Source of the DNA: JAZDFP01 sp043801445
Lineage (GTDB): Bacteria > Planctomycetota > MHYJ01 > JACQXL01
Reading direction: 5' to 3'
Length of the DNA stretch: 46,976 nucleotides
Assembly (NCBI GenBank): GCA_043801445.1
Contig: JAZDMB010000043.1
Span: 1-46,976, forward strand
Shown: positions 17,780 to 27,153 of the stretch, in pieces
Numbering within the stretch: the first letter of the stretch is position 1
Layout: every line of letters begins with the position of its first letter
Translations under genes and position numbers: made by a program
Notes under the pieces: generated by a model
The model's database searches: none
What the model saw: only the letters and a program-made list of their open reading frames with translations
What the model was told of the DNA's origin: nothing

Positions 17780-19722
17780 CTTTCCCTAACATCAACAATT
17801 TTCCCCTCAAAAACCTGTAATATTTTTCCAACCCGTTCATCCTGCAACATTTTCTCTTTGATTTGCTTCTTTTTCTCGTAATCAGTAATAAGATTATTTG
17901 ACTGAATAGTTTTAGTGAGTTCGCTGCCCGTTACCGGCTTAGAGTTTGATAATAAATCAGGTTGTTTTTCTTTTTCCGTAATTGGTTTTTGAAGTGGTGC
18001 CTGCCCGACCAAACCGTTCGGGCGGGCTATTTTTTTTATTTCCGGCTCATTAGTTATACTATTACCGTCCTTGACGGTATTACTCCATTGATGTTCACCC
18101 CGTGAGGGATCATCCTCACCGGATATGGCAATGAAAGACAAACTGATTTTCAACCCTGAGGTCTTTTCAATAATATTTTCTATTACCTGTTTTAGAGAAA
18201 TATCCTCTAAACGAAGCCGATGATAATTATAAATCTTGGGGAACCCGATAACTATTTCTTCGCGGTCAGCCCTGATAAATTGTCCCTCCTTGATATAAGG
18301 ATATATTTTCACAGGTTGAGTATTTTTTATCTCATTAAGTATTTTAGTCCAAAGACTTCGCTTATCATTTTCAGTTAATAACGAAAAATCTCCTGCTGTA
18401 TTAGAAGATGAGTCTTCCTCAACAACAGATTCATTGTCTTGCAACGTATGTTCCTCAAACACCACTGTTGAAATATTTTGTTCTGCTGAATTATGATGAG
18501 TTTTAGCGTCAATAGAAGACATGTCAACGTTACTTATTTTTTTTTTACCCGATAAGTCAAGCCGTTCCGGCATAACATCATTCTTCCGTCCGGAATGTGA
18601 TAGCCCATTATCTACAGACTGTTCCTTAAAAAGTTTGGCAAGTTTGAGACAGGTAAATTCCAAGTACAATCTATCATTAACCGTTTCCTTAATATTACGT
18701 TTGGTATCCTGCAGAAGTGCTATAAACTCAATAAGAGTCTCTATTTTAAAATAACTGGATTGTGCATGTAACGCCTCTTTATTTTCTATAATCTCCTGTT
18801 CTAAAAGGTCTATTTTCGAAGATGATAATTGGACTAAAATCAGACTCCAGAAATGCTCGATTATCTGTTCAACAAGAGTATTAATATCCCTTCCTTCAGC
18901 AAAAATACTATCAATATTCGTAATTATCTCGTCTAATTTATATTTGACAATAGCATCGACCATACTGAATATTTTGTCTGCCGAAACAGAATCAACCAGA
19001 AATCCCAAATCACGGGCAGATGCTTCATTACCATGAGAAGAAATAACAAGGTCTAAAAGACTCTGAGCATCCCGCATTGAACCGCGGGCAAGTTTAGCAA
19101 TAGTTGTCAGGATTGTCGGCTCACAGGAAAATTTCTCATTCTCACAAATCTTAACAAGATGCTGATGTATCTTTTTACCGGGGATAGGCCTGAAATTAAA
19201 TCGCTGGCATCGTGAGATAATTGTTTCGGGAAGTTTTTCAGGCGCAGTTGTAGCAAAGATAAATTTGACATGCGGCGGAGGTTCCTCAATAGTTTTTAAT
19301 AACGCATTAAAAGAACTTTTCGATAACTGGTGAGCTTCATCCATAATATACACCTTAAACCGGGCACGTAGAGGCACATAAGCAATAACATCCTGAAGAC
19401 GACGGATATCCTCTATACCGGTTTGAGATGCTGCATCTATCTCTATCACATCCGGGTCATTACCTTTGGTAATAGATTGACAAAATTCGCATTTATTACA
19501 GGGAGAGGAAGTAGGACCTTCTTTGCAATTAAGTGCCTTGGCAAAAATTCGGGCGAGTGATGTTTTACCTACGCCCCGCGAACCGGAAAAAATATAAGCA
19601 TGCGCTACTTTATTCTCAATAATGGCATTTTTTAAAGTGGTCGTAATATATTCCTGCGATACAATATCATCAAATGTTTGAGGCCTATAACGACGGGCAA
19701 TAACAACATAGGATTTGTTCAT
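17776..19722 (-). CDS. dnaX: DNA polymerase III subunit gamma/tau
   Basis: A 648-residue clamp-loader subunit. The AAA+ domain has Walker A GSRGVGKT (47-54), a zinc site with Cys 66, 75, 78 and 81, IMDEAHQLS, and the sensor motif LLKTIEEPPPHVKFIFATT. Domains II and III run to about 370. The C-terminal region (about 400-648) is the variable tau part. An A10 run at codons 393-396 lies exactly at the domain III/tau boundary. The tau linker also holds a stretch (about 535-575) encoded by three palindromic elements. Its 5' end is 87 bp downstream of lpxD. Confidence 0.96.
   Translation of the reverse strand: MNKSYVVIARRYRPQTFDDIVSQEYITTTLKNAIIENKVAHAYIFSGSRGVGKTSLARIFAKALNCKEGPTSSPCNKCEFCQSITKGNDPDVIEIDAASQTGIEDIRRLQDVIAYVPLRARFKVYIMDEAHQLSKSSFNALLKTIEEPPPHVKFIFATTAPEKLPETIISRCQRFNFRPIPGKKIHQHLVKICENEKFSCEPTILTTIAKLARGSMRDAQSLLDLVISSHGNEASARDLGFLVDSVSADKIFSMVDAIVKYKLDEIITNIDSIFAEGRDINTLVEQIIEHFWSLILVQLSSSKIDLLEQEIIENKEALHAQSSYFKIETLIEFIALLQDTKRNIKETVNDRLYLEFTCLKLAKLFKEQSVDNGLSHSGRKNDVMPERLDLSGKKKISNVDMSSIDAKTHHNSAEQNISTVVFEEHTLQDNESVVEEDSSSNTAGDFSLLTENDKRSLWTKILNEIKNTQPVKIYPYIKEGQFIRADREEIVIGFPKIYNYHRLRLEDISLKQVIENIIEKTSGLKISLSFIAISGEDDPSRGEHQWSNTVKDGNSITNEPEIKKIARPNGLVGQAPLQKPITEKEKQPDLLSNSKPVTGSELTKTIQSNNLITDYEKKKQIKEKMLQDERVGKILQVFEGKIVDVRES
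17999..18120. repeat. Palindromic elements inside the dnaX linker
   Basis: Three inverted repeats lie in frame within dnaX: 17999-18027 (GCCTGCCCGA ... TCGGGCGGGC), 18063-18079 (TACCGTC-CTT-GACGGTA, perfect arms), and 18105-18120 (TGAGGGATCATCCTCA, near perfect). They encode peptides such as ARPNGLVGQAP, NTVKDGNS and GEDDPSRGEH in the poorly conserved tau linker. Confidence 0.7.
18537..18546 (-). other. A10 slippery run in dnaX
   Basis: On the coding strand the run reads GGT then ten A then TAAGTAAC. In frame it encodes G-K-K-K-I-S. A -1 shift reads K-K-K-N-K-stop and a +1 shift reads K-K-K-stop, so slippage either way yields a product of about 395-397 residues that keeps domains I-III. Confidence 0.7.
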
Positions 19723-19809
19723 ACTGATTTACTACTTTATATTGCAGAAAAAGTCAATCAAAAATTCCCGTTCAATATTATTATGATATTAAATATCGAT
19801 AGCGATATT

Positions 19810-20868
19810 TTATTTCTTATCAGCGGAAGTTCTTTTCAGCATTTTAATAATTTGAGGCAGCTTACCAAGAAGTGCTTGTTCACGGAGATGTTGACGATAT
19901 GGTCTGGCAGGGAATCCTGCAACCATAGTATTAGATGGAATATTTTTCATTACGCCTGCCTTAGCACCCACTTTAACATTATCACCTATCTGAATATGTC
20001 CGGCCACCCCGCTTTGTCCGGCCAGAATAACATTTTTACCTATTTTGACGCTACCGGAAATACCAACACCGGAAATAAGAATACTGTTTTCGCCAACTTC
20101 TACATTGTGAGCAATATGAACGAGATTATCAATCTTCACTGATTTTCTAATAATGGTTGAGCCGAATCTAGCCCGAGCAATAGTAACATTGGCGCCTATT
20201 TCAACATCATCCTCAATGATAACATTTCCTCTTTGAGGAATTTTAATCCTTTGCTCTTTTTCCATTGTATAACCAAATCCATCCGAACCAATCACTGTTC
20301 CACTATGAATAATAACATTATTGCCAATAATACTATTCTCTCTAATAACAACATTCGGATAAATCAGACAATTTTGACCTATTTTTACTGAATGTCCGAT
20401 ATAAACGTTCGGATAAATAGCAGTGTTATCAGAAATAATACTTCCCTTCTCAATAACCACAAAGGCATTAACAGAAACATTTTTACCTAATTTTACATCT
20501 TTAGAAATACTTGTCTTAGGATGAATACCTTTATAAGTAGTCATAGGCAATGGATTTAAATAATCTATAATTTTACTGAAAGCTGAGTCAGGATTTTCCA
20601 CAAGAATCAAAGCTAAGTGAACAGGAACATCATCCGTTAATTTAGGTTGTATCCTATCGGCTGAACGAGGAATCAAAATAGCTGATGCTTTGGTAGTTTT
20701 GAGAAGAGAAAAATATTTATGATTGGCTAAAAAAGTAATATCTCCATTTCGAGCAGTTTCAATAGATGCGAAATTGTTAATACCTACATCGGTTCTACCG
20801 GAGATAATTTTGCCATTGACTAATTTAGCCAAAAAACCGGTCGTTGGATGAGATTGTTTTTGTTTCAC
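19810..20868 (-). CDS. lpxD: UDP-3-O-acylglucosamine N-acyltransferase
   Basis: A 352-residue enzyme of lipid A synthesis that N-acylates UDP-3-O-acyl-glucosamine. The N-terminal uridine-binding domain (1-105) is followed by left-handed beta-helix hexapeptide repeats (about 110-320), with GSDGFGY (194-200) and the catalytic-type His in NLVHIAHNV (248-256), and a short helical tail. The start is a GTG with no clear ribosome binding site. It follows the skp-like and bamA genes in the common gram-negative order, supporting an LPS-type outer membrane. Confidence 0.95.
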   Translation of the reverse strand: MKQKQSHPTTGFLAKLVNGKIISGRTDVGINNFASIETARNGDITFLANHKYFSLLKTTKASAILIPRSADRIQPKLTDDVPVHLALILVENPDSAFSKIIDYLNPLPMTTYKGIHPKTSISKDVKLGKNVSVNAFVVIEKGSIISDNTAIYPNVYIGHSVKIGQNCLIYPNVVIRENSIIGNNVIIHSGTVIGSDGFGYTMEKEQRIKIPQRGNVIIEDDVEIGANVTIARARFGSTIIRKSVKIDNLVHIAHNVEVGENSILISGVGISGSVKIGKNVILAGQSGVAGHIQIGDNVKVGAKAGVMKNIPSNTMVAGFPARPYRQHLREQALLGKLPQIIKMLKRTSADKK

Positions 20869-20887
20869 TTAGTCGCAGTATAATAAA

Positions 20888-21574
20888 TTATTTTTCCTTG
20901 TTCAGTATTTTGATAATATCACCGGTAATATCCATTGACTTAGCTAAATAAAGAACAGTTCTGACACTTATTTGCTGTAAAACATCATCCGTCTCAGGAG
21001 TTAAGGATAATTGAGGATCCGATTTGAATATACAACTATAACCATTTTCAAAAGCATAGTTATCAATAACATCACGGACATCCTTATATAATTTAAGAGT
21101 GATCTCATTATTCTTATTTTTAACAAATTCATTCCATTTAGCAATTTTATTTTTACGCTTCGCATCTAAATTTGAAAGTTGTTCACTTTTTTCCCTATAC
21201 AAATCGCTCGTCTTTTCCAGCATTTCAAGTTCCTCACTTAATTTCTTCATCTCTTTTTCTATTTCCTGAATAGCTAATTCCAACTTCATTTTTTCTTTTC
21301 CCAGAATTTTATTATAGTCTTGTGTTTTATTGTATTTATCAAAAACTTCTGCCAGATTAACTATCCCGATTTTCAGCGGTTGATTCATAGATAAAGTGGG
21401 AGTAATAGGTGATGGTATTATTTCTGGTAATGGCTGAGATGGTGTCGTGTTGTCCTGTGGTGACGATTTCGTCTCTGGCTTATTTGGCAGTGTATCATCC
21501 TGTGCTTTAATGACCGAATAACAACCGATTATACCTATCATGATAACTACTAAAATAATTTTTGCTGCTTTCAT
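20888..21574 (-). CDS. OmpH/Skp-family periplasmic chaperone
   Basis: A 228-residue protein with an N-terminal signal (about 1-24), a Pro/Ser/Thr-rich spacer (about 25-70), then KIGIVNLAEVFDKYNKTQ, the typical start of Skp, followed by a long charged coiled coil (about 90-170) and a compact end. Skp chaperones unfolded outer-membrane proteins on their way to BamA. The 45-residue spacer is longer than in E. coli Skp. A strong AGGAGGGA site precedes the ATG. It lies between bamA and lpxD. Confidence 0.88.
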   Translation of the reverse strand: MKAAKIILVVIMIGIIGCYSVIKAQDDTLPNKPETKSSPQDNTTPSQPLPEIIPSPITPTLSMNQPLKIGIVNLAEVFDKYNKTQDYNKILGKEKMKLELAIQEIEKEMKKLSEELEMLEKTSDLYREKSEQLSNLDAKRKNKIAKWNEFVKNKNNEITLKLYKDVRDVIDNYAFENGYSCIFKSDPQLSLTPETDDVLQQISVRTVLYLAKSMDITGDIIKILNKEK

Positions 21575-21624
21575 AATTTTCCCTCCTTTTCTAATTAAGA
21601 TTCGATTTTATAAATGGTTTTGGA

Positions 21625-24066
21625 TTAAAAACCAAAACCAAGATTTAGTGTTAAATGCTGGGTTTCATCACCCGGCTGTTTTCTAATTGGGGAAGCAAAA
21701 TCCAAAGACACCGGAATCATTCCTAATTGGAATCTAAATCCCCATCCGAAAGAACTCCTGGCAGTTTTCCACTTAAGTTCATCCCAGCTATCAACAACAT
21801 TACCCGCATCATAAAAAATCGCGGCTCGAACAATTTCCATAGGACGCCCAGCCATTTCTTCAGTATACAAAGGACAGGTTATTTCGCTATTAAAAGTCGA
21901 CATAATTTTTCCGCCAACGGCATCATCATTCTGTTTAGGACTAATCGTCCTGAATCTAAAGCCCCGAACGCTTCCGAAACCACCGGCATAAAATCTTTCA
22001 AAAAACGGAACACTGGTTGAATCGCCGAAGTGTTCCACTTGTGCTATTTTAGAATTAAGATTTAAAATGATTTTTTTATCATCAGGTAATGTTAATAATG
22101 GCTGGTATGCCTCTGTACTTAAAGTGCTTTTAGTATAATTAAAATTACCGTTAAGAAATCCGCCCGCATATTCCTCTGAATACCGACAGCGGTAACCACT
22201 ATGAGGAATAAACCAACGATCACGAGTATCATTTTCAATAAATACGGTAAAACTCTGCAAGATATTATCACCTTTTAACTCTTTAATAGTTATCGGCGCA
22301 GTAGATTCAATCCTTGAAATATTTATTTGTTCAATATTCGGGCCCATGCCTATTTTCCACTTTTTCCAAAAACGATAAGCCAAAGTAAATCCGATGTTAT
22401 CACTATCTTCATAATACTCATCCCAAGAACGTTCAGACCCAAACAAGTTAAAATTTAATTCTACTGGTTTATTAAACACGTAAGGCTCGGTAAAAAAGAT
22501 ACCGTATTGAGATGTTGTTATACCTGGCTGCAAAACAAGTCTAAGTTGCTGCCCGCCACCGGCAAATGATTTACCGCTAAAAAACCCACCAAAACTCTTT
22601 GGCGGATTCGCCAAATCGAAATTTATCTGATTAAGTTCAATAATACCGGTAAGTCCATAATTTGAGCTATAGCCACCACCAAAGTTCATCATTCCAGTTG
22701 TGGTCTCAGTTAATTTAATAACGATATTCTTAAGACCTGGCGCACTGCCATCCTCTATTTCATAGTTTAAATCCTTAAAATAACGGGTGCTGCCAATTCG
22801 GTCAAGACTATCTCTTATTAAACCATATTCCATTAAATCACCCGGATAAATAAGCATTTCCCGGCGAATAACTTTATCCTTTGTTTTATCATTACCAATA
22901 ATTTTTACCTTCTCTAAATAATTGGGGTTACCTTCAATAATCTGATAAGTTAAATCAACCACTGCCGGCGTTATAGGAAAGTAAGTTTTGATTTGTACAT
23001 CACAGTCAATATAACCTAATTTACCGTAAAGAGTTTTAATTGAGTTAATATCATTTAGGATTACTTCCATTTCATACATTGAATCCTCTTTAATTTTTAC
23101 TTTGGTGCTAATCTCAGAGGTACTGATAACTTTATTGTCACAAATAGTAATTTTACCGATTTTATACTGTTCCCCCTCATCAATATGAATAGTAATAAAA
23201 ACCCTATCTTTTATCTCATTAAAAAAAATATCTTCAATAAAAACATTAACATCAAGCCAGCCTTTATCACGATATAACTTTTTAAGTCTTTCTATATCCA
23301 ACATAAGTTCTTTTTCATGATAATAACCGGAATCTTGTTTCATATAATTATACAGCGGTATTTTAGAGAAAAACAACCACGTTCTTTCAGGAGGAAAAGA
23401 TTTATTACCATTAAAAATAATTTTCTTAATTTTGACACAAGGTCCTTCCCGAATAGTATGAGTTATAATTTTGCCTTTCGGACCATCATCTACGCTATAA
23501 TTCACGGAGACAAAATAATAACCCTTTTCCAAATATCTTTCCGCCATCAGTTGAGAATCTGATTTAAGAAGAAGTGTATTGAGAGGTAATCCGGCTTTAA
23601 TTTTAAGGTCTTGCTTTAATATATTTTCCGAGATGTTTTCAGCACCTTCAAACTTAATCTCTGCAACCATCGCAGATTCCTCAACCGTAAGAATTATTTT
23701 GATTTTTTCACCTTGCAATATTTGTTCTGTTTTCCAATCAATCTTCGAGAATAAATTGGCCTCATATAGTCGACGAATATCTTCTTCGAGAACTCTTATT
23801 GAAAAAATATCACCTTTTTTAGATTGAAGTTTATTCAATACTGTTTGATAATTAATGTTTTTCAAACCATTTATCTCGATAGATTCAATAATCTGTTCCT
23901 TTTTATGTTCTTCTATCGAAGTTTTTTGGGTGGGAGAAACAACTGATGATGATAAATCAGGTGGGACATCAGCATAAGTTAAACGAGGCAAAAATATAAA
24001 TACAGAATAAACGAACAGATATACATAAAGTAATTTAAATATATAATAAACAGCTTTATTATTCAT
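21625..24066 (-). CDS. bamA: Outer membrane protein assembly factor BamA
   Basis: An 813-residue outer-membrane protein. After a signal sequence (about 1-32) and a short linker come five POTRA domains (about 58-430), starting with IESIEINGLKNINYQTVLNK. The C-terminal half is a 16-strand type barrel with the conserved VRGFRFR motif of the lid loop and a final aromatic signal, LNLGFGF. Length and domain order are those of full BamA. Its ATG overlaps the end of dnaB by 8 bp, an unusual coupling of replication and envelope genes. Confidence 0.95.
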   Translation of the reverse strand: MNNKAVYYIFKLLYVYLFVYSVFIFLPRLTYADVPPDLSSSVVSPTQKTSIEEHKKEQIIESIEINGLKNINYQTVLNKLQSKKGDIFSIRVLEEDIRRLYEANLFSKIDWKTEQILQGEKIKIILTVEESAMVAEIKFEGAENISENILKQDLKIKAGLPLNTLLLKSDSQLMAERYLEKGYYFVSVNYSVDDGPKGKIITHTIREGPCVKIKKIIFNGNKSFPPERTWLFFSKIPLYNYMKQDSGYYHEKELMLDIERLKKLYRDKGWLDVNVFIEDIFFNEIKDRVFITIHIDEGEQYKIGKITICDNKVISTSEISTKVKIKEDSMYEMEVILNDINSIKTLYGKLGYIDCDVQIKTYFPITPAVVDLTYQIIEGNPNYLEKVKIIGNDKTKDKVIRREMLIYPGDLMEYGLIRDSLDRIGSTRYFKDLNYEIEDGSAPGLKNIVIKLTETTTGMMNFGGGYSSNYGLTGIIELNQINFDLANPPKSFGGFFSGKSFAGGGQQLRLVLQPGITTSQYGIFFTEPYVFNKPVELNFNLFGSERSWDEYYEDSDNIGFTLAYRFWKKWKIGMGPNIEQINISRIESTAPITIKELKGDNILQSFTVFIENDTRDRWFIPHSGYRCRYSEEYAGGFLNGNFNYTKSTLSTEAYQPLLTLPDDKKIILNLNSKIAQVEHFGDSTSVPFFERFYAGGFGSVRGFRFRTISPKQNDDAVGGKIMSTFNSEITCPLYTEEMAGRPMEIVRAAIFYDAGNVVDSWDELKWKTARSSFGWGFRFQLGMIPVSLDFASPIRKQPGDETQHLTLNLGFGF

Positions 24067-25432
24067 ATTCCGTCATTCCGGCATCTTCTTCGCCAGCATA
24101 GTTTTCAAATCGGTAAAATTCTTTCAAGAAAGAAACTCTTACTTTCATACCAGAAGGCCCATTTCGTTGTTTACCAATAAGTATATCACATATGTTTTTA
24201 TTATTCTCATCATTAGGATTATACAATTCATCTCTGTAAAGTAGAAGAACAACATCAGCATCCTGTTCAATTGCTCCAGATTCACGCAAGTCTGAAAGTC
24301 TAGGAATAGGATGTTTAGCAGCACCAATACGTCTCTCCGTTTCGCGACTCAACTGTGCCATTGCCACAACCGGAATATTAAGTTCTTTAGCAAGACCTTT
24401 AAGAGAAGCAGAGACATAGGCTATTTCTCTTTCTCGATTTTCAGCACTTTCCCATCTCATTAACTGTAAATAATCAACCATAATCAATTGAATATCATAT
24501 TGACTTTTTAATCGTCTGGAACGATTTCTCAATTCAAATACTGAGAGACCAGAAGTATCGTCAATATAAACTGGACTTTCTCCCCAAAAACCGCATATAT
24601 CCAAAAGATGCCGTCTTTCCTCTTCAGCCAAAAATCCACTTCTTAATTTTGTACTATTTATTTTAGCCGTAGAACAAAGAAGATTCTCGACAACCTGTTT
24701 AGCAGTAACTTCAAGCGTAAATAAAACTACCGGTTTTTTTTCTTTAAGAGCAATTTCTTCCAAAAGTCTTAACCCAAAACTTGATTTGCCACTGCCGGGC
24801 CTACCAGCAATAACAATAAATTGAGTAGGATGTAACCCGCCTGTATGTTCATCTAATTTAGCCAGTCCAAATGGCAATCCCGTAATCTGCTTACCCCTAT
24901 CTTTAATATGATCAAAAACATCTTTAACGATATCTTTTATACTAATCCCTTGTGATTTGTCCCGTTCTACAGCAATCTGAAAAATATTTTTCTGAGCTTC
25001 TTCTAATAAGTTTTCAGAACTAACATGACCCCGACTGCTTTTTTGTAAAATATCATTGCAGATATTGATTACTCGTCGCAAGATATATTTTTCTCTAATA
25101 ATCTGCGCATAAAAAATGGCATTACTCGCAGTAGGAACTGATTCAAAAATAGCTACAATACTTTCAATTCCACCTACTTTATCAAGATTACCCTTTTTAA
25201 TAAGTTCATCTTTAATAATGACAGAATCAAAAGGTTCCCGTCGGTCGTATAACTCCAGTATGACACTAAATATTAATTGATGTGGTATATGATAAAAATA
25301 CTCTGTTTTAATTAACTCAGCAACGTCACCTAATTGAGAATTATCAAGAATCAAAGCACCTAAAAGAGCACTTTCAGCATTTATATCATAAGGATACTGA
25401 AAATCACTATTTGTATTCGACTCTGCCATCAT
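24059..25432 (-). CDS. dnaB: Replicative DNA helicase
   Basis: A 457-residue hexameric helicase. The N-terminal domain (about 15-120) begins NAESALLGALI. The RecA-like domain has Walker A GRPGSGKS (210-217), Walker B in LIMVDYLQLM and the motif LSDLRESGAIEQDADVVLLL. No intein is present. It follows rplI, the usual neighbour of dnaB, with 105 bp between. The start could be either of the two adjacent ATGs, and there is no clear ribosome binding site. Confidence 0.97.
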   Translation of the reverse strand: MMAESNTNSDFQYPYDINAESALLGALILDNSQLGDVAELIKTEYFYHIPHQLIFSVILELYDRREPFDSVIIKDELIKKGNLDKVGGIESIVAIFESVPTASNAIFYAQIIREKYILRRVINICNDILQKSSRGHVSSENLLEEAQKNIFQIAVERDKSQGISIKDIVKDVFDHIKDRGKQITGLPFGLAKLDEHTGGLHPTQFIVIAGRPGSGKSSFGLRLLEEIALKEKKPVVLFTLEVTAKQVVENLLCSTAKINSTKLRSGFLAEEERRHLLDICGFWGESPVYIDDTSGLSVFELRNRSRRLKSQYDIQLIMVDYLQLMRWESAENREREIAYVSASLKGLAKELNIPVVAMAQLSRETERRIGAAKHPIPRLSDLRESGAIEQDADVVLLLYRDELYNPNDENNKNICDILIGKQRNGPSGMKVRVSFLKEFYRFENYAGEEDAGMTEYE

Positions 25433-25537
25433 ATTTTTGCAACCATTAATTATTATACTTAATGAAATGAATTATTCACTGATTATTCCCAATGACTAAC
25501 TGTCAGAATGGTCTGAATGATGTGGACCTAATACTCT

Positions 25538-26008
25538 TTACTTAGAATTAGATTCTTCTACAACCCACAAACGACAGGTAGCTGAAATTTCCGGATAAAG
25601 ATTTATCTTAATACGGTAAACTCCTAATTCTTTTATCGGTGTTTCTAAACTTATCATTTCTTCTTTGATACCTGTAATATTTTCCTTAGCTAAAGAATCA
25701 ATAACCATTTGAGGTGAAACTGAGCCGAAAAGAACACCTTCATCGTTGGCTTTAACTTCTAACGTGCAGGAAGCAGTCTCTATTTGACCGGCTAATTCCT
25801 TAAAATTACCTATCAATTTTGTTCCGGCATGAACCAACCGTTTCTTTTCATGTTCAAACTCCAATAAATTTTCCTTGGTATATAAAACAGCCAATCTTTG
25901 TGGAAGAAGATAATTACGCGCATAGCCTTTTCTAACTTTAACAACTTCACCACGATTACCTAACGTTTTGATATCTTGTCTCAGAAATACCTCTATTAAA
26001 GCACTCAT
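25538..26008 (-). CDS. rplI: Ribosomal protein L9
   Basis: A 156-residue protein of the large subunit. The N-terminal RNA-binding domain has the L9 signature GNRGEVVKVRKGYARNYLLP, followed by the long connecting helix and a C-terminal domain with GVLFGSVSP. Length is normal. An AGGAGA site precedes the ATG. It sits in the rpsF-ssb-rpsR-rplI run. Confidence 0.97.
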   Translation of the reverse strand: MSALIEVFLRQDIKTLGNRGEVVKVRKGYARNYLLPQRLAVLYTKENLLEFEHEKKRLVHAGTKLIGNFKELAGQIETASCTLEVKANDEGVLFGSVSPQMVIDSLAKENITGIKEEMISLETPIKELGVYRIKINLYPEISATCRLWVVEESNSK

Positions 26009-26035
26009 TTATATTTCTCCTCTTATTTTATCTAA

Positions 26036-26281
26036 TCACATTCCAGGATATGGTAAAAGAGCAATAAAACGCGCTAATTTAATAGCGCGCTCAATTTTCC
26101 GTTGATGCTTAACGCAATTATTATTACGTCTCATGGGTAATATTTTACCTTGCTGATTACAAAATCTTTGTAAAGTTTGTAGATCCTTATAATCTATGAT
26201 TTTGTTTTTCGGATCACGACAAAAACGGCATTTCCCGATCCTTCTATAAGTTGGTTTTTTCGTTTTATATTCTTTTTTCAT
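26036..26281 (-). CDS. rpsR: Ribosomal protein S18
   Basis: An 81-residue small-subunit protein. CRFCRD near the N-terminus and a later Cys in NNCVKHQRKIERAIKLAR show the zinc-binding (C+) version. IDYKDLQTLQRFCNQQGKIL is the conserved core. It lies 27 bp from rplI and 20 bp from ssb. Confidence 0.96.
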   Translation of the reverse strand: MKKEYKTKKPTYRRIGKCRFCRDPKNKIIDYKDLQTLQRFCNQQGKILPMRRNNNCVKHQRKIERAIKLARFIALLPYPGM

Positions 26282-26301
26282 ATTTACTTTGTTTTCTTTC
26301 T

Positions 26302-26745
26302 TTAAAATGGAATATCTTCTTCAATAACATCCTGATCATCTACTGCTGATGGATCAGGCAATGCTTTTTCCTCTCCACTTTCCTTACCTTCGGATACTTC
26401 GTCGCCAGATTTTGGCTTCGCCCCAATAAATTGAACACGATTAGCCACAACTTTAATTTTAGAACGCTTTTCACCGCTTGCAGTTTGCCAGTTATCTAAT
26501 TGCAAACGTCCTTCAATAAAAACAGGTCGTCCTTTTTTCAGAAAAGTAGCACAACTTTCCGCCTGTTTTTTCCAGACCACAATATCTATAAATAAAGGAT
26601 CTTCTTTACGCTCGCCGGTAGAAGTAACATAAGAATTATTAACCGCTAACCCAAATTTGCAAACTGCTGTTCCTTGAGTCGTATAACTCAACTCTGGATC
26701 TCGCGTAAGGTTTCCCATCAATAATACCTTATTAAAACTTGCCAT
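26302..26745 (-). CDS. ssb: Single-stranded DNA-binding protein
   Basis: A 147-residue protein. The OB fold (about 1-107) begins MASFNKVLLMGNLTRDPEL and includes FIEGRLQLDNWQ. An acidic Pro-containing linker leads to the tip DQDVIEEDIPF, the conserved end that recruits partner proteins. GGGGA ribosome binding site. Located between rpsF and rpsR as in many bacteria. Confidence 0.97.
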   Translation of the reverse strand: MASFNKVLLMGNLTRDPELSYTTQGTAVCKFGLAVNNSYVTSTGERKEDPLFIDIVVWKKQAESCATFLKKGRPVFIEGRLQLDNWQTASGEKRSKIKVVANRVQFIGAKPKSGDEVSEGKESGEEKALPDPSAVDDQDVIEEDIPF

Positions 26746-26792
26746 TTTATTCTCCCCTATTAAATTATAGTTAACTGCTTTTTAATTCGTTT

Positions 26793-27143
26793 TCAATTCT
26801 CAGCCGCTGGCAAAATCATTTTATCTATGCCACTCAATACCTTTGATTTTGCTGATGATTCTATTGATAATATTATCGTTCTGAAAATAACGGTTGATAA
26901 CTCACATTCTCTTTTGATTTTTGATATATTTTCAGAAGAACTATCAAAATAAATCAGGTAATAATTACCTCGTCTATTCCCCTTTATTGGGTAAGCCAGC
27001 TGTCGTTCAGCCCATTTTATTGATTGTATTATTTTCACACTGTATTTATCAAAAATGGTACTAATACATTCCGGGACTTTACTACCATCTTTAACTCCCA
27101 TTGAAGGATCAATTAAAAACATAGATTCATAAGTTCTCACCAT
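26793..27143 (-). CDS. rpsF: Ribosomal protein S6
   Basis: A 116-residue small-subunit protein with YESMFLIDPSM at the start and KWAERQLAYPIKGNRRGNYY in the core, the strand and loop that bind S18. Its place before ssb and rpsR fits. A good AAGGAGAG site precedes the ATG. Confidence 0.95.
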   Translation of the reverse strand: MVRTYESMFLIDPSMGVKDGSKVPECISTIFDKYSVKIIQSIKWAERQLAYPIKGNRRGNYYLIYFDSSSENISKIKRECELSTVIFRTIILSIESSAKSKVLSGIDKMILPAAEN

Positions 27144-27153
27144 AATTCTCTCC

